Shown piece by piece: positions 44,894-52,765 of a stretch of 64,000 bases of DNA. Positions within the stretch are counted from its first letter, which is position 1, and the number at the start of each line of letters is the position of its first letter. Below the pieces are notes generated by a model, which was given only the letters and a program-made list of their open reading frames with translations, searched no databases and was not told the origin of the DNA. Origin of the DNA: Sphingopyxis sp. GW247-27LB (GTDB lineage Bacteria; Pseudomonadota; Alphaproteobacteria; Sphingomonadales; Sphingomonadaceae); NCBI RefSeq assembly GCF_002277025.1, contig NZ_NIWD01000002.1:593454-657453 (forward strand). The letters run 5' to 3'. The position numbers and the translations under genes were made by a program.

Positions 44894-45424
44894 GGATGCA
44901 CTTCCTTCTTCGGTGGAAAGGGCGCTCGCCACGGCGGCGAGATCGAGCGAGGGCGTGTTGGTCAGTGCCGCGTTCACGACGCGGATGACATTGCCCTGGG
45001 CGTCGTGATGAAAGACCGGTGAGATGAAGCGATATTCGCGAGCATTGAGAGCGCCCGCCGCGGCCTCGGTCCAATCGACCTGGGCCCAGACGCCGGCGTC
45101 GTCGGCATAGACATGCGTCATCCAGCCTGCGGCGCGGGCGGTGCCGCCGACCCCGGCGCGCGCGCCGAAGACCGACTGATGATCATAATCGACGACGATC
45201 GGCGCGCCCTTGTGCCAGGCGGCGGTCGCGGCCGCTACACGATCGGCGGCAGCGCGGTCCTTGACCCGAACGACCGGCGGCTTGCCATTGCGCGAGGGAC
45301 TGTCACCGATGGCGAAAAGCTGGATCGTGTCAGCGGGACCCGCCTCATGGGCGCCGACGGAAGCGATCGCGACGACGCAAGCGCCGTAAGCCATCGCATT
45401 CGTGCCAGATTTCCCCTTCGCCAC
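44330..45424 (-). CDS. Prohead protease with scaffold domain (Mu gpI/gp32-like)
   Basis: The protease matures the prohead by cutting the scaffold. The N-terminal 160 residues carry the catalytic region: KGAPIVVDYDHQS and NAREYRFISPVFHH, where the serine of ISP and the histidine of YDH match the Mu I family. The C-terminal half is a helical scaffold. Possible starts are GTG 45451, GTG 45424 and ATG 45394; I use 45424 because GGGAG lies 10 bases upstream, but this is uncertain. Confidence 0.88.
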   Translation of the reverse strand: MAKGKSGTNAMAYGACVVAIASVGAHEAGPADTIQLFAIGDSPSRNGKPPVVRVKDRAAADRVAAATAAWHKGAPIVVDYDHQSVFGARAGVGGTARAAGWMTHVYADDAGVWAQVDWTEAAAGALNAREYRFISPVFHHDAQGNVIRVVNAALTNTPSLDLAAVASALSTEEGSASMNLSAIAKALGLGEDATEEEVLRAIANLNGGATMTAIASALGAEANADLVAAATALKTKADSAGNPDPAKFVPVESVAALQTSVQSLQGTVDTLQAANRTAKIDAAQAEGRLPPALVAHATSITDEAQLDKFLGALPKGGLGTPAIEGEPEAGKGKLGEEDLAVCSAMGLTQEEFLAARAKEKEGAN

Positions 45425-45495
45425 AGCTGCAACGCTCCCCGCGCCCGGCACCGCGCCGGTCGATGAGGTTGCTATGGCTGGGGCCGAGGCGCCGC

Positions 45496-45514
45496 GTCAG
45501 ATGAACTATTTCAT
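45496..45514 (-). promoter_or_regulatory. Predicted late activator site upstream of the protease gene
   Basis: On the minus strand this reads ATGAAATAGTTCATCTGAC, identical over 19 bases to the copy at 56740-56758. The core ATGAA-N4-TTCAT is a dyad. It lies 45-72 bases before the protease start, the position of the C-activated gene-I promoter in Mu. Confidence 0.65.
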
Positions 45515-45580
45515 GGGAAGCGATCGCGCGCTCGATCGTTCATGGCATGCGTGTCCGATTCGGGCCAGAGCGAATGGAAA

Positions 45581-46765
45581 TCAGCTGTCGGCCGACCAGG
45601 CGAGGGCGCCCTTTCGTGCCGCCCCCAAGCGCGACGCCGGCACGCGGCCGGCGCGCCACCAGCGGGCGATATCGACGACGATCGCGGCGCCGGACGCATC
45701 GGGCGCGCCGATGTAGCGGCGGACGAGCTGCGCCGGCGCATCCTTCGACGATACCCACAGCCAGCGGATCTCGGCCGGCGTCATGATCGCGGCGGCGACG
45801 TCCTCGAGCTCGGCCGCGCGCAAGCCCGCGGGCAGCACCGGACGGCCCGCGGCATCGCGCAGCCAGGCGCCATCGATCGCGAGCGGCCAGCCGGCGACGT
45901 CGAGGAAGGTGCGGCCGCGCACGATCGCCGCGCGCGATCGCAGGTCGAAGGCCGCGAAGAAGCCGCTCACCGCATCCTCATCCGCCTCTGAGACCGCGCT
46001 CATCGTGGCAAGCCCGTCGCCGCGATAGGGCGTCGGCGACAGCCCGGTCTGCCGCGCCTTGCCGACATGATAGGCCCAGCCGGGATCGATGCCGCGCTCG
46101 ATCATGTGGATCTCGCCGGTGCGGTTATTGATCCACTGGCGCATCGGGAAGACCTTGGGCTTCGTCGCCTTCAGCCCGCGGCGCTCGGCCTGACCACGCG
46201 ACACCGGCTTGGGCAGGCAGCGGCATCGCCAGCCGTTCGGCGGATAGTGCGTGTCCCACCAGGCGTCGTCGACGGGGAGGACCGTGCCGTGCCAGGCGTG
46301 ATGCTGCGGCCGCACCCTTTCGTCGTCCGCCGTCACATATTCGAGGAAGGGGAAGGCGCGCTTGCTGCGCTCGATCCGCTCCCAGCGCCCGGCGGCATAG
46401 CTCGTCCGCATGTTGACATCGAAGATCGTCTTCAGCCGATGGGGACTGCCGAGCTGGACGAGCTTCGTCTCGCCGGTCGCGGGATCGACCATTTCCTTGC
46501 GGCCCCACCAGCCCGCCGCCTCGAGCCGCGGGCGCAATTCCTTGCTGAAGATCTGCAGCGTCTCGCCCTCGGCGATCGCGCGGTCGACCGCGGCGCGGAT
46601 CGTCTCGAGGATGTCGCGCGTCATCGCCTTGGCGACGGTGAAGCCGCGGCCGTGCTCCTCATGCTCGACGTCCTGCCACGAAAAGCCGAACTGATAGCCC
46701 TTGGCGCGAAACCAGGCGATCGCCTCTGCGGGGGCGAGATTGATGGGAAGAACCTCGTCCGCCAC
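45581..46765 (-). CDS. MuF head morphogenesis protein with nuclease-toxin-like C-terminus
   Basis: The 394-residue protein is the minor head protein F (Mu gp30, SPP1 gp7 family), which sits near the portal. A GTG start is used. The MuF region (about 30-210) includes DVNMRTSYAAGRWERI, PFLEYVTADDERVRPQHHAW and PPNGWRCRCLPKPVSR. The last 130 residues (LEDVAAAIMTPAEIRWLWVS, RRYIGAPDASGAAIVVD) resemble the phage BECR-fold nuclease domains often fused to MuF; active residues cannot be confirmed by eye. Confidence 0.88.
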   Translation of the reverse strand: MADEVLPINLAPAEAIAWFRAKGYQFGFSWQDVEHEEHGRGFTVAKAMTRDILETIRAAVDRAIAEGETLQIFSKELRPRLEAAGWWGRKEMVDPATGETKLVQLGSPHRLKTIFDVNMRTSYAAGRWERIERSKRAFPFLEYVTADDERVRPQHHAWHGTVLPVDDAWWDTHYPPNGWRCRCLPKPVSRGQAERRGLKATKPKVFPMRQWINNRTGEIHMIERGIDPGWAYHVGKARQTGLSPTPYRGDGLATMSAVSEADEDAVSGFFAAFDLRSRAAIVRGRTFLDVAGWPLAIDGAWLRDAAGRPVLPAGLRAAELEDVAAAIMTPAEIRWLWVSSKDAPAQLVRRYIGAPDASGAAIVVDIARWWRAGRVPASRLGAARKGALAWSADS

Positions 46766-46766
46766 C

Positions 46767-47255
46767 CTATGCTCCGATCAGGGCGCGGCCCTCTTCGTCG
46801 CCGATCGCGGCGCCGGTGCCGGTGCCGACCAGGTCGGTGAGCTGCCAGTCCTCGCCGCGGTAACGGACGAAGCCGCCGAGGTTGGGGCGATAGCCGGGCA
46901 CGGCGCCGATGCTGAGGTGATGGCCCGCCTGCCCGAGGCAGGCGTCGATGACGGCCTGCGGATCGAGCGTATACCAGGCGCGCCGCACGATCGCCCCGTC
47001 ATCGGTGCGGCGCCGGTGCAGCACGGTCGCCTTGGTCGCGCCGATCGCGGCCGCCTGCAGCCGGGCGCGATCGGCCTGGCCGAGCTCGGCGCCGGGCTCG
47101 ACGAGCAGGCCGATCGACGCCGCAGCGGCGTCATGGTCGAAGCGCGGCGCGTCGATCGCCGCGACGACTTCATCGCCGGCGGCGTCGCGATAGGGCGCCA
47201 CGGTCGGACGCGCGAAATCGAACCAGGCGTCGAAGAGGGACTGCCCGATATCCAT
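46767..47255 (-). CDS. Hypothetical head-region protein
   Basis: The 162-residue product lies between portal and MuF, where Mu has no gene. It is acidic, with GGFVRYRGEDWQLTDLVG near the end, and no membrane segment. The ATG overlaps the portal stop and the gene ends one base before MuF, so it is translated in the packaging operon. It could be a head-completion factor or an inhibitor of the MuF toxin-like domain; neither is shown. Confidence 0.6.
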   Translation of the reverse strand: MDIGQSLFDAWFDFARPTVAPYRDAAGDEVVAAIDAPRFDHDAAAASIGLLVEPGAELGQADRARLQAAAIGATKATVLHRRRTDDGAIVRRAWYTLDPQAVIDACLGQAGHHLSIGAVPGYRPNLGGFVRYRGEDWQLTDLVGTGTGAAIGDEEGRALIGA

Positions 47256-48934
47256 CAGCCCGCGTCCCGCTCGTCATCCTGCTGGGCGGCGTCGCCGGCG
47301 AGCCGCGCGGCGAAGCCGGCGCGTGCGAGCAGCGCCGCGACCGCGCTCTCGTCCATCGCCTCGATCCGCCCCGCGAGCCCGTCGCGGAACTCGGCGAGCG
47401 ACGAGCTCGCGGCGAGCAGCTCCTCGATCGGGCCGAGCATCGGCTCGACGAGCTCGGTCCAGTCGTCGAGGAAGGCATCCGCGGCATCCGCGATCGGATC
47501 GGGCTCCGCATCGCCATTCGGGGTCGCGGTCGCCACCCCGAAACGCCCCACAGGCGGTTTAAGAGGGCCTAAGAGGGCAGGAGTCGGGGTTGCGCGGGGG
47601 CGCAGCCCCACTCGGGGCGCTGCTGGCGCTCCTGGGGGCAAATTTTCGGGGGTCGGCGACGGGGCGGCCTGCAGCTCTTCCTCGCCCGGTTCGGGCTGGG
47701 GCAGTCCGGTCTTCTCGGCCATCTGGCGAGCGCCGACCTTGACACCCAGCGGCACGAGCGCCGTCGCCGCCTTCAGCAGCGTCTCGACGTCTTCGGAATC
47801 GACCTCGCCGACCTTGATCCGCGGATATTCATCCTGCGGGCCGTAGTTGAACATGATCATCGGCACCACGATATCGCGCCGGATCGTCGCGCCGAGCATC
47901 GCGGCGTCATAGTCGCGGATATCCAGGCGCACGTCATTGTGCACTTCGGCCTGGCCGGAGCCGAGCCCGCCGGCCTTCGCGTCGGCGGTGTTGGTCTGGC
48001 CGAGCACGACCTTGCTCACCTGGTCGTCGATATATTCGGCCATCGATCGCCACAGGTCGCCCGGCGCGCTGCCGCCCTTGCCGTCGATGAACTGGACTTC
48101 CATCGTCTTCGGGAAGACCGCGGCGGCGTCGCTGCCGAGATCCGCGACGGCGCGGGCGAGGATCGCGATATTGTCCTCGGTCTCGCCATTGTCATAGCGG
48201 CCTACGCGCAGCGGCATGCCGTATGTCTCGAGGAAGCTGACCCAGTCCTTGATGCTGAAGTTCTTGAACATCCAGCCCCAGGCGACCGCGCGCGCCAGAC
48301 CGCCGCGGATCGGCAGCCCCGATTTCGCCTTGCTGACATGGACGATGAACTTGCCCGCCTCGAGCGACGCCGGCTCGCCGGCGGTGCGCAGTTTCAGCGT
48401 CTCGCCGTTGATCCGGTCGAATTCGAACCACTGCGGGAAACGCCACTTCAAATCCTGCGGCAGCCATTTGCCGGGCCGCGTCGACCAGATCATTTCGGTG
48501 ACGCTGTAGCCCTTGCCGATCGCGTCGAGGATATCGAAGATCTCGGCCTGCAGCATGTCGCGATCGAGCCACTTGCGGATGAAGTCCGCATGTTCCTTGT
48601 GGTGCGGCGCATCGCTCGCCGCCTCGACGGTGATCGGCAGCTGCGCCACGGCGCGCTTCCGGGTGCCGAGCTGGGCGAGATAGTGGAGGTCCTTTTCCTC
48701 CATCTCCTCGGCAAGCTCGAGATAGGCGGTGGCGTCGCCGTCCTCGGCCGCGCGGAGCAGCTGCGCGAGCCGGATCGGCGTCAGCCCCGACGCCGGATGC
48801 GCCGACAGGATCGACCGCACCGACGCCATGCGCGGCGCCGCGACCTCGCGTGCCAGATTGGCGGGCTGCATCAGCTGCCCGTTCGGCCAGACGAGCGGCG
48901 GCGGGACTTTGGCGGGGGGAACGGCTTCACGCAT
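47255..48934 (-). CDS. Portal protein (Mu gp29-like, DUF935)
   Basis: The portal is the ring through which DNA enters the head. The start at 48934 gives 559 residues. Family blocks include HYLAQLGTRKRAVAQLPITV, FDILDAIGKGYSVTEMIWS, WGWMFKNFSIKDWVSFLETY and LGQTNTADAKAGGLGSGQAE. After residue about 420 comes a proline-rich linker (PTPENLPPGAPAAPRVG) and a helical C-terminal part, longer than in Mu gp29. Confidence 0.92.
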   Translation of the reverse strand: MREAVPPAKVPPPLVWPNGQLMQPANLAREVAAPRMASVRSILSAHPASGLTPIRLAQLLRAAEDGDATAYLELAEEMEEKDLHYLAQLGTRKRAVAQLPITVEAASDAPHHKEHADFIRKWLDRDMLQAEIFDILDAIGKGYSVTEMIWSTRPGKWLPQDLKWRFPQWFEFDRINGETLKLRTAGEPASLEAGKFIVHVSKAKSGLPIRGGLARAVAWGWMFKNFSIKDWVSFLETYGMPLRVGRYDNGETEDNIAILARAVADLGSDAAAVFPKTMEVQFIDGKGGSAPGDLWRSMAEYIDDQVSKVVLGQTNTADAKAGGLGSGQAEVHNDVRLDIRDYDAAMLGATIRRDIVVPMIMFNYGPQDEYPRIKVGEVDSEDVETLLKAATALVPLGVKVGARQMAEKTGLPQPEPGEEELQAAPSPTPENLPPGAPAAPRVGLRPRATPTPALLGPLKPPVGRFGVATATPNGDAEPDPIADAADAFLDDWTELVEPMLGPIEELLAASSSLAEFRDGLAGRIEAMDESAVAALLARAGFAARLAGDAAQQDDERDAG

Positions 48935-49109
48935 CGAGCACGCCTCCGCCGGAGAGAGCAAAGCCGAACACAATGATCGCCTTATCGAGATCGGTGCGGG
49001 CGATCGCGAGCATGCGCGGATCGGTGCCGGGGCGGGCCTTGGCGTCGGCGAGCGCCTTTTCGAGCGCTGCGATGACCGGAGCGAGTATTAGGGCTGCGTC
49101 TTCGTTCAT
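48927..49109 (-). CDS. Small helical-hairpin phage protein
   Basis: The 60-residue product starts at 49109, where GAGGAG lies 7 bases upstream; it overlaps the terminase stop and the portal start. Two helices are predicted (ILAPVIAALEKALADAKA and RMLAIARTDLDKAIIVFGFA). The second is like the helical hairpin in small phage proteins of the Acb2/Tad1 type, which sponge signalling nucleotides, but the similarity is too short to name it. A packaging cofactor role is equally possible. Confidence 0.55.
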   Translation of the reverse strand: MNEDAALILAPVIAALEKALADAKARPGTDPRMLAIARTDLDKAIIVFGFALSGGGVLDA

Positions 49110-50605
49110 TACCATGCTCCTCGGCCGAAGCGACTGCCCCGGCGGTGTCGATTGGGTTCGTCGCTGACGCGCATGCCGTCGGGCCGGCGATCGGGACGAT
49201 CGCTGCGGGCGCTCACGCCGGTGTAGGCATATTTGGCGATGGGCAGATCGGCGGCGCTGGCACAGAGCGCGGCCGCCCAGAAGCGGTCGCCATGACCCTC
49301 GCTCTCGCCGTCATAGAGCAGACTAACATTGCCCACCCGGTTGACGATCTTGGCAATGCTGTGGAGATCGTCCTTGATGTCCTTCTGCCCCATAGGCAGG
49401 CGGAACTTCCGGTCCTCCATCGATTCCTTCAGCGTCGTGCCGAGGGCGAAGCGAATGGCCGGCGTAAAGATGACACCCTGACATCGCGATTCGCCGAGAT
49501 AGTCTTGGGCGGTTTCGACGAACGGCTCGCCCATGCCCGTCTGATCGATAGCGAAGCGAATAGGTTGATCGCGATCGCGCAGCCGTTTCAGCTCCGCATG
49601 TTGGGCCTTGAAAGGCGCGCGGAGCATGACGATGATCTCGCGCGGATAGAGGACGTCCCCGATCTGCTCGGCCGACCAGATGCAGGTCAAATCCTTCTTC
49701 CGCGCAATATCCATTCCGACATAGACCGGGCCGCGCGCAGGCGGCAGCGCCTCGCCGCTCTCGGTACATACGGTCTGGACCTTGCCCTTGTATTCGATCC
49801 GCCGCAGGCGCCCATAACCCGCGGTCTCGCAACTGTTGATCAGATCATAGTCGAGCCAGGCGCCCGCTTCGTCGAGCCACTCCAGCTCGAACTCCTGCGC
49901 CCAGAGATCGGGATCATTGAGGCCGGCCTTCAATTCCTCGATGTTCCGCGGCAACCCCTGTTCGACGGCCTGATAGATATCAACCTCATGCCGCGACCAG
50001 ATCGTCGGCTCCTCGGTCATCAGATCATAGAATTTGTTCGATTTACCTTTCGGGGTCGAAACGACACGAACCTTCCAGCCCTTCGAAATGATCGGGAAGG
50101 CCGCGCCCCAGATTGCCTTGCTGTCCTGGTGAATCGCGAATTCGTCGAACAGCATGTTGGCGCTGAATCCGCGCACCGTGTCGGGATTTGCGGGCACGGC
50201 GACGATTTCCGATCCGCCGGGGAAAGTGACCGACAGCGAGGTATATTCGGAGTCGACGCCATCGTCGCGCGTATAGCGAACCGTCTCTTCGACGATGTCG
50301 GGTTCGGGACCATCCAGCAAACCGCGATACAGCGTCCAGAAGGCGCGCGTCATCGGCTTCACATGCTCTTTCATGTTGAGCTTGGCCTGACGCTCGCCGC
50401 GCGAGAGGATGACCCACTTGGTTCGCTTGCCGTTGATCTCCGCGTTGATGCAATCCTCAACGATCTCGGCGCAGGCGACCATCGACTTGCCGCCTTGGCG
50501 GGTGAACATGCCGACCTTGAAACGGCTCTGGTCGGCGAGCCAGGCGCGCTGATAGGGATAGAAATCGATGAGGCGCTGGACGTCAGCAGTTGCGACCGTT
50601 TCCAT
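49109..50605 (-). CDS. Terminase large subunit (Mu gp28-like)
   Basis: The protein powers DNA packaging and cuts the phage DNA. The ATPase part has the Walker A variant TRQGGKS (residues 35-41) and Walker B MLFDEFA, with VSTPKGKSNKFYDL after it. The nuclease part has VYVGMDIARKKDLT and RFAIDQTGMGEPFVE, with acidic residues for metals. 498 residues is normal for Mu-like TerL. Confidence 0.94.
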   Translation of the reverse strand: METVATADVQRLIDFYPYQRAWLADQSRFKVGMFTRQGGKSMVACAEIVEDCINAEINGKRTKWVILSRGERQAKLNMKEHVKPMTRAFWTLYRGLLDGPEPDIVEETVRYTRDDGVDSEYTSLSVTFPGGSEIVAVPANPDTVRGFSANMLFDEFAIHQDSKAIWGAAFPIISKGWKVRVVSTPKGKSNKFYDLMTEEPTIWSRHEVDIYQAVEQGLPRNIEELKAGLNDPDLWAQEFELEWLDEAGAWLDYDLINSCETAGYGRLRRIEYKGKVQTVCTESGEALPPARGPVYVGMDIARKKDLTCIWSAEQIGDVLYPREIIVMLRAPFKAQHAELKRLRDRDQPIRFAIDQTGMGEPFVETAQDYLGESRCQGVIFTPAIRFALGTTLKESMEDRKFRLPMGQKDIKDDLHSIAKIVNRVGNVSLLYDGESEGHGDRFWAAALCASAADLPIAKYAYTGVSARSDRPDRRPDGMRVSDEPNRHRRGSRFGRGAW

Positions 50606-51180
50606 CAGTCATAACCCAGAATGCGCTTCGCTTCCTCGAGCGCTGCAACGTCGAGGCGGCCCGATCGACCAGCGTCGTCGAGCTTCTTCCGCTGTGCCGC
50701 ACGATCGCGGGCAACGGCCCGCGCCTCCGCCCGCTCGACAAGATCGAGGTCGGTTTTCCGCGTCAGCGCTATCGAGCGCAGCGCGTCGGCGAACGCCTTT
50801 GCATCCTTCGCCCCGAGCTGGACACCTTCGCCATCCTCCTCGTTCGCCGCGAGCATCAGCTTGAACATATTCGCCTGGAGCAGCTGGGCGTTGACGTCGA
50901 GCATCCGCGACTGGTCGGCGTCGCCGACCTCGCGCGCCAGCGCGGTCGCCATCGCCTGGGCCTCGCGCATCTCGGCCGAGATATCCTCGAGCGTGCGGAC
51001 GTGGCGGCCGAGCGCCGATCGGCTGACGCTCTGCCCCATGTCGAGCAGGCGCTGCCGGATCTCGTCGATCGTCCAGCCATGATCCATCCGCAGCTTGCCG
51101 ATCAGCTCGCGGACCTCGAAATCGAGCTTGTCGATCGACGACGGCCGATGGCGGGTGGGACGTGCCGGGCGACGGGCCAT
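50605..51180 (-). CDS. Terminase small subunit (Mu gp27-like, DUF3486)
   Basis: The 191-residue product belongs to DUF3486: RRPARPTRHRPSSIDKL, then MDHGWTIDEIRQRLLDMGQS (a DNA-binding helix-turn-helix) and SALGRHVRTLEDISAEMREA. The C-terminus GRSGRLDVAALEEAKRILGY is typical. It probably recognises phage DNA and passes it to the large terminase. Confidence 0.88.
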   Translation of the reverse strand: MARRPARPTRHRPSSIDKLDFEVRELIGKLRMDHGWTIDEIRQRLLDMGQSVSRSALGRHVRTLEDISAEMREAQAMATALAREVGDADQSRMLDVNAQLLQANMFKLMLAANEEDGEGVQLGAKDAKAFADALRSIALTRKTDLDLVERAEARAVARDRAAQRKKLDDAGRSGRLDVAALEEAKRILGYD

Positions 51181-51181
51181 A

Positions 51182-51481
51182 TCAGCTCCCCGGCGACGGG
51201 CGCTGGACGCCGGCGATGACCGATCGGCCCTTCGCGACGTCGACGCCGCGCTCGCTGATCGTGGCGACGGTGAGCGTCGGCGTCGGGTGGAGCTGGGTCA
51301 GCAGCCGCTGTTCCTCGAGCCAGGCGAGATTGGTGCGCAGCTGATCGCGCGTGCAGACCAGCCCCATCGCGTTCACCGCGTCGGTGAGCACGCTATCGTT
51401 CGCCGAATAGCCCGGCGCCTCGGCGAGGATTCGCAGGATCGTCAGCCGGACGTGCTGGAAGTGGAAGTCGGCGTAGCTCAT
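51182..51481 (-). CDS. Mu gp26-like winged-helix protein
   Basis: The 99-residue product matches the small gp26 family of Mu-like phages: RLTILRILAEAPGYSANDSV, then VCTRDQLRTNLAWLEEQRL and ATISERGVDVAKG, a winged-helix architecture. The start is ATG 51481, overlapping the desaturase-like gene. It may be a DNA-binding packaging or regulatory factor. Confidence 0.75.
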   Translation of the reverse strand: MSYADFHFQHVRLTILRILAEAPGYSANDSVLTDAVNAMGLVCTRDQLRTNLAWLEEQRLLTQLHPTPTLTVATISERGVDVAKGRSVIAGVQRPSPGS

Positions 51482-52023
51482 GCTGCCCCCCTGTTCGGCG
51501 TGAAGCCGATCGCTTCGAGCGCGCGCTCGAGGCGCGTCCACAGGCGCGCGCGGTCGAGAATGGGATTCAGCCAGCCGGTGAGGACGCAATAGCGGCCGTC
51601 CATCGCGGCGGTGTGATGCCCCCAATGATGCGGCGTCGATTGGACGATGCCGATATCCATCAGCGCGCGATAAATGCTGGAGCGCGGAACGCGGCGATGC
51701 GCGCGAACATGCACCTCGGTCACAGCGAGCCCGCCGGCGAGCGCGCCGAGCCAGACCCAGCCGAAGCCCGCGAGCCACAGCCAGAGCAGCGCGATCGCCG
51801 CGACCGCCGTCCAGGTCGTCGAATTGCGCGCAAACAGCGACTGCGCCAGAAAGGCGTCGGGATCGCGATGATGCAGCCGGTTCGGCTCGACGATCGCGCG
51901 GCTGATCAGCGGCATGCCGATCCACAGGACGCGGTCCTCGAGCCAGTGGAAGAAGCCGGAGAGAAGGTCGGCGATCAGCCAGCCGAGGAGCAGCTGCGCC
52001 GCGATCGAGAACGGGTCCATCAT
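51478..52023 (-). CDS. Kua/CarF (TMEM189-type) lipid desaturase homologue
   Basis: The 181-residue membrane protein has every histidine motif of the Kua/TMEM189/CarF family, whose known members desaturate plasmanyl-ethanolamine to plasmalogen. I see D19-x2-SGxxH26-W, H51-H52 with DP, H105-x3-H109, H132-H133-x2-H136-H137 and the closing YCVLTGWLNPILD. Hydrophobic spans lie at about 5-27 and 70-101. The start (52023 or 52020) overlaps the DUF2730 stop. No Mu counterpart exists. Whether a membrane lipid of the host or another substrate is modified is unknown. A structural rather than enzymatic role cannot be excluded. Confidence 0.82.
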   Translation of the reverse strand: MMDPFSIAAQLLLGWLIADLLSGFFHWLEDRVLWIGMPLISRAIVEPNRLHHRDPDAFLAQSLFARNSTTWTAVAAIALLWLWLAGFGWVWLGALAGGLAVTEVHVRAHRRVPRSSIYRALMDIGIVQSTPHHWGHHTAAMDGRYCVLTGWLNPILDRARLWTRLERALEAIGFTPNRGAA

Positions 52024-52316
52024 TCGCCCCCGATCGCCTTCTGGATCAGGAAGGACTCGATCCGCGTCACCGCGGCGAGCGTGCGGACGTTGAGCTCATG
52101 CTCCGCCTCGAGGCGCGCCTTCACGCCGGCGAGCTCGCTGGTCAGCCCCGCGACGTCGGTCGTCGTCGCCTTGTCCTTCAGCTCGAGCTCGACGCGCGAC
52201 AGGCGCCGGGCGAGCTTGCCGGTGCTTTCGGGGTTCGCCTGCCCGCCGCGCCAGACGGCGACGCCGATGCCGAGCAGGATGAAGGCGATGATCGCCCACT
52301 GGTAGAGATCACTCAT
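52020..52316 (-). CDS. Mu gp25-like membrane/coiled-coil protein (DUF2730)
   Basis: The 98-residue product has one N-terminal membrane span (WAIIAFILLGIGVAVW) and a long coiled-coil (LSRVELELKDKATTTDVAGL onward), the layout of DUF2730. Its Mu counterpart is gp25. The ATG at 52316 overlaps the upstream stop. The role is unknown, probably in lysis or membrane association of packaging. Confidence 0.8.
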   Translation of the reverse strand: MSDLYQWAIIAFILLGIGVAVWRGGQANPESTGKLARRLSRVELELKDKATTTDVAGLTSELAGVKARLEAEHELNVRTLAAVTRIESFLIQKAIGGE

Positions 52317-52765
52317 GCGGATTGGTCCTCGTCGGGCGGGGTGGTCTGGCCGGCCTTCAGGCCGGGCAAGGGGAGCGCGCCGATCGCGCGCTTGATGTAG
52401 GCGCCGATCTCCTCGCCGAGCAGCTCGATCAGCGAGTAGCCCGAGAAGCCGAGGCCGATCGACACGACGAAGGCGAAAAGCAGGCCGGGCCGCGTATCGA
52501 GCACCCACAGCAGCGCCGCGGTAAGCATGATCAGCGTCACCAGGATATTCTTCGCCAGGCCGAGCGGCGGATTGCGCTTCGGGCTGATCGGCCGCGCCGC
52601 GAGCACGCCGATCGCGGCGATCGCCAGCGTGACGACCGGCCAGTCGAAGCCGCCGGCGGCGATCACGATATCGGAAGGCGATGCGCGCCCCGCCGCGCTC
52701 GACAGCATCAGCGCCGGCGTCCAGGCCGCATAGAAGGCGGTCGGTGCCAGGGCGGGCGTGCTCAT
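52313..52765 (-). CDS. Holin-like multi-span membrane protein
   Basis: The 150-residue product has about four hydrophobic segments (for example VVTLAIAAIGVLAA, ILVTLIMLTAALLWV, GLLFAFVVSIGLGFSGYSL) and an acidic tail ending DEDQSA. It lies in the lysis block behind Rz/Rz1 and the large fibre-like gene, so a holin or antiholin is the best guess. There is no clear family signature. Confidence 0.6.
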   Translation of the reverse strand: MSTPALAPTAFYAAWTPALMLSSAAGRASPSDIVIAAGGFDWPVVTLAIAAIGVLAARPISPKRNPPLGLAKNILVTLIMLTAALLWVLDTRPGLLFAFVVSIGLGFSGYSLIELLGEEIGAYIKRAIGALPLPGLKAGQTTPPDEDQSA

